Source: Oscillospiraceae bacterium
GTDB taxonomy: Bacteria > Bacillota > Clostridia > Oscillospirales > Oscillospiraceae
Assembly (NCBI GenBank): GCA_015067565.1
Contig: SVMF01000013.1
Span: forward strand, 16,055 to 80,054
Length of the DNA: 64,000 bases
Direction: 5' to 3'
This document shows, in pieces, positions 1 through 7,828 of this stretch. Every line of letters starts with the position of its first letter. The stretch's first letter is position 1. The notes beneath the pieces were generated by a model, which was given only the letters and a program-made list of their open reading frames with translations, had not been told where the DNA came from and searched no databases. The translations under genes were made by a program, and so were the position numbers.

Positions 1-1357
1 CCTCATCCCAAAGGGTGTCGACCTGCTTGCGGCAGTAATCGCGAATCTCATTGAGACTCGGCAGCTTGTAGACCAGCTCGCCATTCAGGAAGATCGGGAC
101 CTGCAGCTCCTTGGCTGTAAAATCATAAACCGTCTTCTGCTTCCATGTTGCCTCGGGGTCAAAGATCAAAAGATCCTTGCTGTCATCAACCACCTCGTCA
201 TGCACCGTCAGGTAGTCGGCAATGGCCTTGCCCGTGTCGTTTCCGTAGAAACGATAGAGCTTCTTATAATGCGGATTGGTGATCTTACCGACATTCTCAG
301 AAATCTTAATCTTCGGGACAACCTCACCCTCATCATTTTCGACCGCAACCAGCTTATATACACCGCCAAAGACGGGTTCGCTGCGCGCTGTGATCAGACG
401 CTCACCAACACCAAACATATCGATCTGTGCACCCTGACGCAGAAGATCCTGAATGATATATTCATCCAGCGAGTTGGAAACCGAAATTTCACATTCCGTC
501 CAGCCTGCCGCATCGAGCATTTGGCGTGCTTTCTTGGTCAGATAGGTCATGTCGCCGGAATCCAGGCGGATGCCGCATTTTTTAATACCCTTTGGTTTGA
601 GAACCTCATTGAAGGCTCTGATGGCATTGGGAATACCGCTGTTTAAGGTGTTGTAGGTATCGACCAAAAGCGTTGCGTTGTGGGGATAGAGCTCGCAATA
701 GGTCTTGAAGGCCTCGTATTCCGTGTCGTGCATCTGTACCCAGGAGTGCGCCATCGTACCACCTGCCGGAACACCGTAGAGCTGGTCGGAGATGGTACAG
801 GCCGTACCATTGCAGCCGCCAATATAGGCCGCTCTTGCGCCCAAAATGGCGCCCTGCGCCCCCTGCGCTCTGCGGGAGCCAAATTCCAGTACCCGCCTGC
901 CTTGCGCTGCACGTACCACACGGTTGGCCTTCGTCGCAATCAGGCTCTGGTGGTTCAGAATCAGCAGGACATAAGTCTCAATCAGCTGTGCCTCAATGGC
1001 AGGCGCGCGCACCGTCATCATTGGCTCCTTCGGGAAGATCGGCGTTCCCTCAGGAACGGCATAAATGTCGCCCGTGAAGCGGAAATTGCGTAGGTAGGAC
1101 AAGAATTCCTCGTTGAAGATGTTACGGTTTCGCAGGTATTCGATGTCCTCATCGGAAAAATGCAGATCCTTGATGTATTCGATCACCTGCTCCAGACCCG
1201 CGGCAATGGCGAAGCCGCCACCATCTGGCACGCTGCGGAAGAAAACATCGAAATAGCAGATACGATCACGCATCTTGTTCTGGAAATAACCGTTACTCAT
1301 CGTGAGCTCGTAAAAGTCGCAAAGCATTGTCATATTCAGCTTATCATAGGTATCCAT
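1..1357 (-). CDS. pncB: nicotinate phosphoribosyltransferase, 3' end cut by window
   Basis: The enzyme joins nicotinate to PRPP to make nicotinate mononucleotide in the NAD salvage pathway, in the cytosol. Translating the minus strand from the ATG at 1357 gives about 452 codons of open frame running off the left edge. It starts MDTYDKLNMTMLCDFYELTM, which is the N-terminal signature of this family. Later landmarks are the segments GGTMAHSWVQMHDTEYEAF and GIRLDSGDMTYL, expected near the phosphoribosyl site. GGAGGTG lies 6 nt upstream of the ATG. The gene is absent from the ORF track only because it has no stop inside the window. It is divergent from the thioesterase operon. Confidence 0.93.
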   Translation of the reverse strand, partial: MDTYDKLNMTMLCDFYELTMSNGYFQNKMRDRICYFDVFFRSVPDGGGFAIAAGLEQVIEYIKDLHFSDEDIEYLRNRNIFNEEFLSYLRNFRFTGDIYAVPEGTPIFPKEPMMTVRAPAIEAQLIETYVLLILNHQSLIATKANRVVRAAQGRRVLEFGSRRAQGAQGAILGARAAYIGGCNGTACTISDQLYGVPAGGTMAHSWVQMHDTEYEAFKTYCELYPHNATLLVDTYNTLNSGIPNAIRAFNEVLKPKGIKKCGIRLDSGDMTYLTKKARQMLDAAGWTECEISVSNSLDEYIIQDLLRQGAQIDMFGVGERLITARSEPVFGGVYKLVAVENDEGEVVPKIKISENVGKITNPHYKKLYRFYGNDTGKAIADYLTVHDEVVDDSKDLLIFDPEATWKQKTVYDFTAKELQVPIFLNGELVYKLPSLNEIRDYCRKQVDTLWDE

Positions 1358-1385
1358 AAGGCGCACCTCCAAATTTTATATCCAT

Positions 1386-1414
1386 ATTATATATCGTAAT
1401 CCACAAAATCGCAA
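1386..1414 (-). promoter_or_regulatory. probable pncB promoter
   Basis: On the minus strand TTGCGA and a perfect TATAAT are separated by 17 nt, about 30 nt before the pncB start codon. Found by eye. Confidence 0.5.
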
Positions 1415-1425
1415 CGATTATTTTA

Positions 1426-1454
1426 TTGACCCGAGGCAAAGAATTTGATATGAT
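1426..1454 (+). promoter_or_regulatory. probable promoter of the thioesterase-rimM-trmD operon
   Basis: TTGACC and TATGAT are separated by 17 nt, 28 nt before the first ATG of the operon. It would originally also have driven the sirtuin gene that followed trmD. Confidence 0.55.
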
Positions 1455-1481
1455 ATAAAAAAACACAAAGGAGAACGTATT

Positions 1482-1868
1482 ATGGCCATTGAGATCGGAT
1501 GCAAGGGCGAGGCTTTTGCACAGGTAGAAAAGGAAGATACTGCGCAGATTGTCGGCTCGGGAGACCTTCTGGTCTATGCGACCCCGTGCATGGTTGCGCT
1601 CATGGAAGGAGCCGCCTGCGAGTCAATTGCCCCGTTTTTAGCAGAGGGCGAAAGCTCCGTCGGTACCATGATCCATGTCAGCCATACCTCCGCCACCCCC
1701 GTGGGTATGGAGGTGCATGCCGAATCGGTCGTCACGGCCGTGGAGGGTCGGAAGGTCTGCTTTGACATCGTAGCCTACGACGAGGCCGGTGAGATCGGCC
1801 GCGCCACGCATGAGCGTTTTATCATCAAAGCCGACCGTTTTCTGGAAAAAACCTATGAAAAACTGTGA
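1482..1868 (+). CDS. hotdog-fold thioesterase (fluoroacetyl-CoA thioesterase-like)
   Basis: A 128-residue protein matching the single-domain FlK-like acyl-CoA thioesterases, which hydrolyse short acyl-CoA esters in the cytosol. The segment ATPCMVALMEGAACESI corresponds to the first helix region of the fold, and SVGTMIHVSHTSATPVGM carries the threonine and histidine residues typical of the FlK active site. The C-terminal strand ends with ATHERFIIK, usual for the family. AAGGAG lies upstream of the ATG. It is the first gene of an operon with rimM and trmD, whose ribosomal and tRNA functions do not explain its substrate, which is unknown. Confidence 0.82.
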   Translation: MAIEIGCKGEAFAQVEKEDTAQIVGSGDLLVYATPCMVALMEGAACESIAPFLAEGESSVGTMIHVSHTSATPVGMEVHAESVVTAVEGRKVCFDIVAYDEAGEIGRATHERFIIKADRFLEKTYEKL

Positions 1869-1876
1869 GGGATGTT

Positions 1877-2377
1877 ATGGATAAGCAATTTTTGGAAGCC
1901 GGCGAGATCGTCAGTACACACGGCATTCAGGGCGAAGTCAAGATTCTCCCGTGGGCAGACGGCCCCGAGTTTTTGCTGAAGTTCAAGACCTTCTATATCG
2001 GTGGAAAGCCCGTGGAGGTTGTATCCTCGCGCATCCACAAAACCTGCGTACTGGCCAAGCTGAAGGGGATCGATACCCCCGAGGAGGCAATCGGCCTTCG
2101 CGGTCAAGCAATCTGCATCGACCGCTCGCAGGTAAAACTGCCCAAGGGCACGGTTTTCATCGCTGATCTTCTGGGCTGCCGTGTGCTCGATGATGGTGGA
2201 AACGAGATCGGCATCATCAAGGATGTCCTGACCATGCCATCGAGCGATGTCTATGTGATCGAGGGTGAGCACAAATATATGGTCCCCTCCGTCAAGGAAT
2301 TTGTAAAGGAGATCGATGTGGAAAACGGCCTCGTCCGTGTCCACCTGATCGAAGGAATGGCAACCGATGCGAATTGA
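1877..2377 (+). CDS. rimM: 16S rRNA processing protein RimM
   Basis: RimM binds ribosomal protein S19 and helps maturation of the 30S subunit. The N-terminal half shows the family start FLEAGEIVSTHGIQGEVKIL, followed by a PRC-barrel half containing LLGCRVLDDGGNEIGII. The ORF track starts at a GTG at 1865, but that GTG lies in the ribosome binding site (GTGAGGG). The ATG at 1877 has correct spacing and gives 166 residues, normal for the family. It overlaps trmD by 11 nt, the usual rimM-trmD arrangement. Confidence 0.95.
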   Translation: MDKQFLEAGEIVSTHGIQGEVKILPWADGPEFLLKFKTFYIGGKPVEVVSSRIHKTCVLAKLKGIDTPEEAIGLRGQAICIDRSQVKLPKGTVFIADLLGCRVLDDGGNEIGIIKDVLTMPSSDVYVIEGEHKYMVPSVKEFVKEIDVENGLVRVHLIEGMATDAN

Positions 2378-3125
2378 CATTTTGACACTTTTCCCCGACA
2401 CTGTCGGGGACATGATGAACGAATCCATTCTCGGAAGAGCGCAGGAGCGCGGTTTTATCCGGATCGAGGCGCATCAGATCCGGGACTATACCACAAACAA
2501 GCAAAATCAGGTCGACGATTATCCCTACGGCGGTGGCCACGGTGCGGTCATGCAGGCCGATCCTCTCTACAACTGCTGGACGCACGCCTGTGACGAGGCC
2601 GGTGGTGCGGTGCACACGATCTATCTGTCCCCCTGTGGACATGTGTTCAAGCAGGCCGATGCCAAGAGACTTGCCAAAATGGACAACATCATTCTGGTGT
2701 GCGGTCACTACGAGGGTATTGACCAGCGCTTCATCGACGAGTGCGTGGATGAGGAAATCTCTATCGGCGACTTCGTGCTCACGGGTGGTGAGATCCCTGC
2801 CATGGCGGTCGCCGATGCCGTGTGCCGTCTGGTGCCGGGTGTTCTGTCCGATGCCGCGTGCTTTGAAGACGAGAGTCACTGGGACGGCACGCTGGAATAT
2901 CCGCAATACTCTCGTCCTGCCGTTTGGCACGGCCGTGAGGTGCCCCCCATCCTGCTCTCGGGCGATCATGCCAAGGTGGCGCGCTGGCGCAGAAAGCAGT
3001 CTCTGCTACGGACAAGAGAGCGCAGACCCGACATGTACGAAAAGCTCGTTCTGACGAGCAAAGAGGATAAAAAACTCCTGAAGGAGATCGCTGAAGATGA
3101 TTTCAACGCTCAAGAAGTGGATTAA
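2367..3125 (+). CDS. trmD: tRNA (guanine-37-N1)-methyltransferase TrmD
   Basis: TrmD methylates G37 of tRNAs with SAM and prevents +1 frameshifting. The 252-residue product has the family start MRIDILTLFPD, the knot-forming loops YPYGGGHGAVMQ and LVCGHYEGIDQRF, and SIGDFVLTGGEIPAM, which binds the cofactor. Length is normal. The start overlaps the end of rimM. The end overlaps a second ATG at 3097, which is the original start of the sirtuin gene now split by the prophage. Confidence 0.97.
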   Translation: MRIDILTLFPDTVGDMMNESILGRAQERGFIRIEAHQIRDYTTNKQNQVDDYPYGGGHGAVMQADPLYNCWTHACDEAGGAVHTIYLSPCGHVFKQADAKRLAKMDNIILVCGHYEGIDQRFIDECVDEEISIGDFVLTGGEIPAMAVADAVCRLVPGVLSDAACFEDESHWDGTLEYPQYSRPAVWHGREVPPILLSGDHAKVARWRRKQSLLRTRERRPDMYEKLVLTSKEDKKLLKEIAEDDFNAQEVD

Positions 3126-3186
3126 CGAAAGCCAAAGTGCCGTATTTTTCGGCGGCGCAGGCGTCAGCACTGAAAGCAGCAGTTAG
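3097..3186 (+). pseudogene. 5' stub of host sirtuin gene, cut by prophage
   Basis: An ATG inside the last codons of trmD opens a frame starting MISTLKKWINESQSAVFFGG and reaching AGVSTES, the NAD-binding start of Sir2 deacetylases. After three phage-derived codons it stops at TAG. It is too short for the ORF track. The rest of the host gene lies 23 kb away after attR and begins with the matching STESGIPDFRSVDG. Joining the two host parts gives a sirtuin of about 235 residues, which is the normal CobB length. The stub may be translated with trmD but cannot be functional alone. Confidence 0.92.
3166..3180 (+). other. attL, left prophage junction
   Basis: The host reading frame is lost within AGCACTGAAAGCAGC. 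Aligning this with attR (TCTACCGAGAGCGGT) leaves AC, GA and AGC identical at matching positions. Large serine integrases need only a two-base shared core, so GA at 3172-3173 is a plausible crossover point. The exact point cannot be fixed from one sequence. Confidence 0.75.
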
Positions 3187-3203
3187 TCCACCATATACGA
3201 AAA

Positions 3204-3233
3204 CTCCCACAGGAAGCATGCTTCCTGTGGGAG
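3204..3233 (-). terminator. hairpin after the endolysin gene
   Basis: A perfect 15-bp-arm inverted repeat (CTCCCACAGGAAGCA and its complement). TTTTC follows on the minus strand after the endolysin stop. On the plus strand ATTTTTT follows within a few bases, so it may work in both directions. Confidence 0.8.
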
Positions 3234-3241
3234 CTCATTTT

Positions 3242-3979
3242 TTATACGCTCACAATCAGCTCACGCACGAGCTCATACAGCCGCTGCAGCATGACAGCCA
3301 TCTCTTCACGAGTCACGTTATCCTTCCACGCGAAGTCGATCTTGCCGTCAGCGCCGTAGCCGTTGCCGCGGATGATGCCGTTCTCGACTGCCCATGCACG
3401 GGCTTCCTTGCTCCAGGCCGCACCTTCGCCGATGTAAAGCGCATTGCCGCCTTCGGGCGGAATATACTCCATCTTGAAGTAATCGCACATACCTTGAGCG
3501 ATGGCCTCTGCGATCTTCTCGGTGTTTTCGATGAGCCACTTGGCAACATCGGGCACATCATGGAAGTCAACTTCGATGTACACAGAGATTGCCTTCGGCT
3601 TGTGGATCTCATACAACTCAGGATGAGCAGATACATTCTCACTGGTTCCGGGCGTGATCGGCGCAAGGTGCTTGAACACAGCAACGCTGGCCCTGTATCC
3701 TTCGCCCTTGAGGTCGAAGCACATGATTCTCGTTCCGGCGACCTTCTTATTGAAGGCATTCGTGTGAAGAGGCACATGAACATCAGCTCCCCACTCATCG
3801 GACTCTCTAACACGAGCCTCCATAGAGTCGGTCAAGTTGAGCTTTGTGTCGAAGCCACAGCGCAAAAGGGCCTTTTCGGTCGCTACCGCAATGCGCTCGC
3901 ACTGCGCCTCCTCGTTGGTATTGCCTGCCGCATAGACATTTCTGCCCTGGTCAGACGGACTGATGTAAATTTTCGGCAT
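3242..3979 (-). CDS. phage endolysin: N-acetylmuramoyl-L-alanine amidase with SLH domain
   Basis: This 245-residue protein should cut the amide bond between MurNAc and the stem peptide at lysis. Residues 1 to about 170 fit the zinc amidase_3 family: the start MPKIYISPSDQGRN, the segment VHVPLHTNAFN with a metal-binding His, and the glutamate in AISVYIEVDFHD. Residues about 185-240 form one S-layer-homology domain (WAVENGIIRG, VTREEMAVML), which would bind the host secondary wall polymer. AAGGAGG precedes the ATG. It is the last gene of the leftward late operon, after the holin and the Acb2/Tad1-like gene. Confidence 0.9.
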   Translation of the reverse strand: MPKIYISPSDQGRNVYAAGNTNEEAQCERIAVATEKALLRCGFDTKLNLTDSMEARVRESDEWGADVHVPLHTNAFNKKVAGTRIMCFDLKGEGYRASVAVFKHLAPITPGTSENVSAHPELYEIHKPKAISVYIEVDFHDVPDVAKWLIENTEKIAEAIAQGMCDYFKMEYIPPEGGNALYIGEGAAWSKEARAWAVENGIIRGNGYGADGKIDFAWKDNVTREEMAVMLQRLYELVRELIVSV

Positions 3980-3991
3980 AATAATTCCTCC

Positions 3992-4534
3992 TTAAACTGT
4001 ATGCGTGCCTTCCACGCCTCTGGCTTCCCGCTGCATCGTGCGCTTACGCAGCCACAACAGAGCTTCCTCCAGCTTTGTAATCGCCATCGCATTTTCACGG
4101 CACTTAAACTCCGATTTCTGGAAATGCTCTAAGTGGTCAATGACCATGTTGATCAAATCCTCGTTACCCACGCCGTTGACGCCGGCCTCATTGCACGGGC
4201 CTTCCTGGAAATGGATGTAGCACAGCCCACGACCGTCATCTGCTGCTGCGACAAAGTATTTGTGCGGAGCGTTGTATGTAAAATCACTCTCAACAAATAC
4301 CTTCGTGTACCTGGTTCTCAGCAAAGGCATTTCGAGCTCATCGACATCGCCGATCTCACGGTAGGTGTTCTCAAAGACCTCCTTCGGACTCCAGGATTCA
4401 TAGCCGTCTGCGTAGAGCACATGATATCCTTCTTCGTCTGCGTTTTCAGAGATGGGCCACCCTCTATACTTGTTGTATTCGTTTTTTGTCATCGGCTCAG
4501 CGTCGATAACCTTTGTTCCGATGTATGTCTTCAT
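3992..4534 (-). CDS. Acb2/Tad1-like cyclic-nucleotide sponge (anti-CBASS / anti-Thoeris candidate)
   Basis: The 180-residue protein has two parts. Residues 1 to about 60 (MKTYIGTKVIDAEPM, SWSPKEVFENTY) are a small module often seen in phage proteins of unknown role. Residues about 105-180 carry GVNGVGNEDLINMVIDHLE, FKCRENAMAITKLEEALLWL and the end RGVEGTH, the hallmark of the Acb2/Tad1 helical-hairpin family. Characterised members bind cyclic di- or tri-nucleotides or gcADPR made by CBASS and Thoeris and so block host defence. I recognise the family from its motifs; the ligand cannot be told from sequence. It lies between holin and endolysin, each with its own ribosome binding site. Confidence 0.75.
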   Translation of the reverse strand: MKTYIGTKVIDAEPMTKNEYNKYRGWPISENADEEGYHVLYADGYESWSPKEVFENTYREIGDVDELEMPLLRTRYTKVFVESDFTYNAPHKYFVAAADDGRGLCYIHFQEGPCNEAGVNGVGNEDLINMVIDHLEHFQKSEFKCRENAMAITKLEEALLWLRKRTMQREARGVEGTHTV

Positions 4535-4537
4535 GAG

Positions 4538-4738
4538 TTATTCCTCCTTCACTTCCGGCAATCCTGCCACGCTGGTCAGCAAGCTTACCACACCTGCCAA
4601 GGCCGCTGCACTTACCACAGTCAGCCAATTCACCTCAGAAATCAGCGCACTTGCACCGATCACGCCGACTGCTGTCTGTGCGACCGTCTTGATTGCCCTG
4701 ACTCCCGCAGCCTTCGCCCATGTTCTCCAATTCTTCAT
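4538..4738 (-). CDS. phage holin, r1t-like
   Basis: A 66-residue protein that would form membrane holes to release or activate the endolysin. It starts MKNWRTWAKAAGVRAIKTVA and has two hydrophobic segments (about residues 20-36, TAVGVIGASALI, and 41-58, LTVVSAAALAGVVSLLTS), ending with a charged tail. This start and layout match r1t-type holins of Firmicutes phages. It overlaps the upstream coiled-coil gene by 4 nt and is followed by the Acb2/Tad1-like gene. Confidence 0.85.
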   Translation of the reverse strand: MKNWRTWAKAAGVRAIKTVAQTAVGVIGASALISEVNWLTVVSAAALAGVVSLLTSVAGLPEVKEE

Positions 4739-4965
4739 GGTAGTTCCTCCTTGTTATGTTCCAAATCGTTCAAACGGTGATTGATCCCTTTGATTTGTTC
4801 CTGGATTACGGGAATCTTCTCACCAAATCCGTTATGCTTGTCAACCTTCTTTTCCAGCTGCTCGATTCGATAGGCGGTCAGCTTTCCGGCTGCCACAATA
4901 CCTCCGAGCGTTCCCAGCAGCGTTCCTGCCAGGCTTAAGAGAGCAACCGTAACCTCAGGACTCAT
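4735..4965 (-). CDS. small membrane-anchored coiled-coil protein, holin-associated (XhlA-like)
   Basis: Start moved to the ATG at 4965, which has AGGAGG 7 nt upstream; the ORF track extension reads through the previous gene. The 76-residue product has one N-terminal membrane segment (VTVALLSLAGTLLGTLGGIV) and a charged coiled-coil tail with the heptad-like stretch IEQLEKKVDKHN. This resembles haemolysin XhlA-type proteins that accompany holins, but the similarity is of layout rather than a clear motif. It sits just before the holin in the same operon. Confidence 0.6.
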   Translation of the reverse strand: MSPEVTVALLSLAGTLLGTLGGIVAAGKLTAYRIEQLEKKVDKHNGFGEKIPVIQEQIKGINHRLNDLEHNKEELP

Positions 4966-5555
4966 GTCGCACCTCCTGCTAACGCCGCAAGCGCTTCTGC
5001 AAGGGTGGTATAGGTCGTTCCGCCAATCGTTACGCTGCAAGCGACATCCTCAGCTCTCACCCGAATGATACCGCAGGAAACAAACTGATTGTTTGCCGTC
5101 TTAATGTTCTTGATGCTGATACAATACGGTCTGCCCAAAAGATTGTTTTTGCCGCTGTCCTCAAAGTAATAGTCCGCAAGTGTTGCAGAATCCGCAACGG
5201 TTGTCAGCGGCACAAAGCCTCTTTTGCCCGTTGTGGTTTCAGAAACATCTGCAATCAGCAGCTTGCCGTCGGCATACGCCTTTTCCACCTCGGCAAAAGT
5301 GACACCATCCAAGGTACAATCTACCGATTTCGCCAGGTTATCGCCCTCGGTGGCAGTGATCGTGACCGTAAACGGCACAAAGCACAGCTCCGGCACACCA
5401 CCGGACGCACCGCCAAGCTTCTCTTTCATGACCTCAAGCATTTCTGCCAGCATTTCTCTTGTTGCACCTTCTCGCACTGCAATGCTTTTCAAAGCCTCAA
5501 CAATCAGTTCTCCGGTCTTGTCCAGCAGCATCGGTTCTTTTATCACTTCACTCAT
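4962..5555 (-). CDS. phage late protein of unknown function
   Basis: I do not recognise the family. The 197-residue protein has a helical N-terminus (residues 1-47), a glycine-rich hinge (GGASGGVP), then a β-rich body with repeated Thr/Val stretches (FVPFTVTITATEG, SVTIGGTTYTTLAEALA). No signal peptide or membrane segment is seen. The start overlaps the end of the transglutaminase-like gene by 4 nt (ATGA), so the two are likely made together. Its place between tail-fibre-like genes and the lysis block suggests a virion surface or baseplate part; this is inference. Confidence 0.5.
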   Translation of the reverse strand: MSEVIKEPMLLDKTGELIVEALKSIAVREGATREMLAEMLEVMKEKLGGASGGVPELCFVPFTVTITATEGDNLAKSVDCTLDGVTFAEVEKAYADGKLLIADVSETTTGKRGFVPLTTVADSATLADYYFEDSGKNNLLGRPYCISIKNIKTANNQFVSCGIIRVRAEDVACSVTIGGTTYTTLAEALAALAGGAT

Positions 5556-6862
5556 TCAAGCTCCTCCCATCTGTAGAGCGAATTGCCCTCATATTTGTAA
5601 TTTGCTGTCGGCTCTGCATCGCCGCAAGGCAAGGTGCCGTAGCCCTTTGAAGAATCAATTTCATGCCTCGGATAGCTTTGGAAGATCGTATCTACATCGA
5701 GGAAGTATCTCCAGATCACATCGTCACGCACAGGCGCAGCACCACCATAGGCGGCTTCATGTGCAGGTTCGTCCCAATAGACATCGATGCATGACCAATC
5801 CTGCGGCTCCTGCGAATATGTGCCGTATTCGTAGCTGTCGCTCATCTGCACGGCGCACCATGTATGGCCATCTCCATCAATCTGCGAAGCATTTCGATAG
5901 GCATATCCGCTCATGTAAATGGCATGGATGCTGAACGATCGAGCCATGTAATTGAATGCTTGCGTATATCCGCCGCAGAGCGCAATTCTTCCAGGATCGA
6001 GCGCAGCATAAGCGGTATTTGAGAGGTAATTGACCTCAAGACCGCTGCCGTTCGATTCGGTCTCGCTCGACCATCCGTGCAGGATCATCCAATCGTGGAT
6101 GATTTTCAGCACTTTCTTTTTCTGCTCAACAGATAGCGGCTTGCCGGCTTCGATTCCGTAAAGGTGGTAAACCTTGTCATGCACATATGCGCGTGCCTTT
6201 CTCATAACATCCACCATTTCCTTGCGCTTTTTGCCGGTCGGAGCGATACAATAAAGCGTTTTATAACTTCCGTTTTCTTCAAGCACAGGCAAAGCTTGGC
6301 TGTCGCTTGGGAACAGAAGGAAGCAAAGCTCAGGGTTATCTTCCTTCACTCTGTAAATTACATTCAGAAGCGTTTCTTCGCTCAGTCCCTCAAATTGCAT
6401 CAGCGGAATATTCATCACACGGAAATTTTCCGGATCGCTCGGATATTGCTTGCCGAACCATTCCAGACTGCCGGCTGAGGTATCGCCATATGCTCTCGCA
6501 ATTGCAAAAGCAAGATCTGTTCCTCCGTCTACAGCAACCGGTTCTTGCTCTACACCATCCATCATAATGGTTCTGTAGTCTACGGTGAAGCCTTCCTTTG
6601 CACAGCGGTACAGCCATCTGTACAGCTCCATAGAGTCCATACCCTCGGCAACGCATCGTTGCCATCCCCATTCTTTGAGGTACGGCTCGTCCATCGGCAG
6701 GGACAGCTCTTTCTGCTGCCAGCGTGCACCGCCAACCACTTCGGTTGAGATGCTGACGCACGGCTTTCCTTCCTGCACGCTGAACAGCTCCGGCGTCCAT
6801 TTGCCCGCAACAATTTTGTACCAAATCCCGCCTTGTTTAAGCTTCAGAACCGCCATCGGCAT
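5552..6862 (-). CDS. phage tail-fibre-region protein with transglutaminase-like cysteine-protease fold
   Basis: The 436-residue protein has a short N-terminal segment like those of phage tail appendage proteins (MAVLKLKQGG) and a C-terminal half with the papain-like transglutaminase core. That core has the cysteine in LCGGYTQAFNYMA, the histidine in GDGHTWCAVQM and the aspartate in WSCIDVYWDEP, in the expected order and spacing. Such domains act as proteases, amidases or cross-linkers. The first ATG (6862) is only 3 nt from AGGAGG; the second (6856) has 9 nt spacing and may be the true start. Role in entry or host-surface binding is inferred from position. Confidence 0.7.
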   Translation of the reverse strand: MPMAVLKLKQGGIWYKIVAGKWTPELFSVQEGKPCVSISTEVVGGARWQQKELSLPMDEPYLKEWGWQRCVAEGMDSMELYRWLYRCAKEGFTVDYRTIMMDGVEQEPVAVDGGTDLAFAIARAYGDTSAGSLEWFGKQYPSDPENFRVMNIPLMQFEGLSEETLLNVIYRVKEDNPELCFLLFPSDSQALPVLEENGSYKTLYCIAPTGKKRKEMVDVMRKARAYVHDKVYHLYGIEAGKPLSVEQKKKVLKIIHDWMILHGWSSETESNGSGLEVNYLSNTAYAALDPGRIALCGGYTQAFNYMARSFSIHAIYMSGYAYRNASQIDGDGHTWCAVQMSDSYEYGTYSQEPQDWSCIDVYWDEPAHEAAYGGAAPVRDDVIWRYFLDVDTIFQSYPRHEIDSSKGYGTLPCGDAEPTANYKYEGNSLYRWEELE

Positions 6863-7016
6863 TCACCTCCTGCTGTATCAGATTTCTGTACTCCTCATCG
6901 GAGATCAGGTAGAATTCGTCAGCATTTCTGCCGACCTCAAGAAAGACCTTCTTGGCATAAAGGGTGCCATCGGTCAACCACATCCCACTGGGAGCGATCA
7001 TAGGTTCTCTTATCAT
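6837..7016 (-). CDS. small phage protein of unknown function
   Basis: Start moved to the ATG at 7016, which has AGGAGG 6 nt upstream. The 59-residue product starts MIREPMIAPSGMWLTDGTLY and has an acidic end (LISDEEYRNLIQQE). It looks like the small XkdX or chaperone-like genes found between tail-fibre genes but lacks a decisive motif. It overlaps the next gene by 26 nt. Confidence 0.5.
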   Translation of the reverse strand: MIREPMIAPSGMWLTDGTLYAKKVFLEVGRNADEFYLISDEEYRNLIQQEVNADGGSEA

Positions 7017-7027
7017 GTTCGTCCTCC

Positions 7028-7828
7028 TTACGACAATGTGATTGTCCAATTCGGCACACCGTCTACCAGCGCTGTCCACTCAGCACAGGTGCTTCCATCT
7101 GCCGCACCTTCGCTTGTTTCAAATGCCTTGTTGACAGCAGCCAAAGAGAAAGCTGCATATTTACCGCTTGCCTCTGGAGAAAGTACATGGAACACGCTCA
7201 AGATGCTTTCTTTGTCAAGAGGGCATTCCTTCAAGCCTAAATACGAGATATAAGTGCCGCTAAAAATGCAATGACTCAACTTCGTGCAGCCGATGAATGA
7301 CCCCTGCGAATCGTTCGCTGCAATCTTGGTCGTTTCCGAGCAGCGAATCCCCTCGATGTATTCGAGGTCTTTACAGCTCATAAAGACCTGGTTAGCCGCT
7401 ACCGCACTTGAAAAATCCAAGAGCGGCAAATGTGTAACCTTGGACGCTCTGAACATCTGCCCGACATCTGTAGCCTCGCTTAAATCCAAGGTAACACCCT
7501 GCTTTTCAAGCGCCGCTTTCACGTTTTTGATGTATGTGCCGTCAAACATATTGAGCGCACCACGGGCAGAGATCGCGATGTTGTACTTTGGGGTGAAAAT
7601 CTCGTCCGTCCATCCGGCCTTGAATGCGTGTGCATAGGATGTGCGCCTGCCTTGATCTTGCAAAGTATCCCAAAATAGGTCTTTGTAGCTATCACCGCCA
7701 CCGACAGAAATGGCATTGATCGCATCTGCCATCCGATCCGTTTGAATCGGCTCGGCCGTTCCTGCTTTTGCCCTGATAGCGTTGGCGATGCCTTGCAAGG
7801 TTTCATCTTTGATAAACTTAGCGTCCAT
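7028..7828 (-). CDS. phage tail-fibre / receptor-binding candidate with leucine-rich-repeat-like body
   Basis: The first 50 residues (FIKDETLQGIANAIRAKAG, followed by DRMADAINAI) are the short helical leader common on Firmicutes phage tail-fibre proteins. The middle (NMFDGTYI, MFRASKVTHLPLLDFSS, VFMSCKDLEYIEGI, FIGCTKLSHCIFSGT) has the spacing of BspA-type or DUF285-like surface repeats, which appear on adhesive proteins. Length is 266 residues. Its start overlaps the stop of the BppU-like gene (TGATG). Host-surface binding is inferred. Confidence 0.65.
   Translation of the reverse strand: MDAKFIKDETLQGIANAIRAKAGTAEPIQTDRMADAINAISVGGGDSYKDLFWDTLQDQGRRTSYAHAFKAGWTDEIFTPKYNIAISARGALNMFDGTYIKNVKAALEKQGVTLDLSEATDVGQMFRASKVTHLPLLDFSSAVAANQVFMSCKDLEYIEGIRCSETTKIAANDSQGSFIGCTKLSHCIFSGTYISYLGLKECPLDKESILSVFHVLSPEASGKYAAFSLAAVNKAFETSEGAADGSTCAEWTALVDGVPNWTITLS

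Noticed and set aside
3137-4132. 331-residue plus-strand ORF
   Set aside because: Antisense shadow of the endolysin and Acb2/Tad1-like genes; no ribosome binding site and no recognisable domain.
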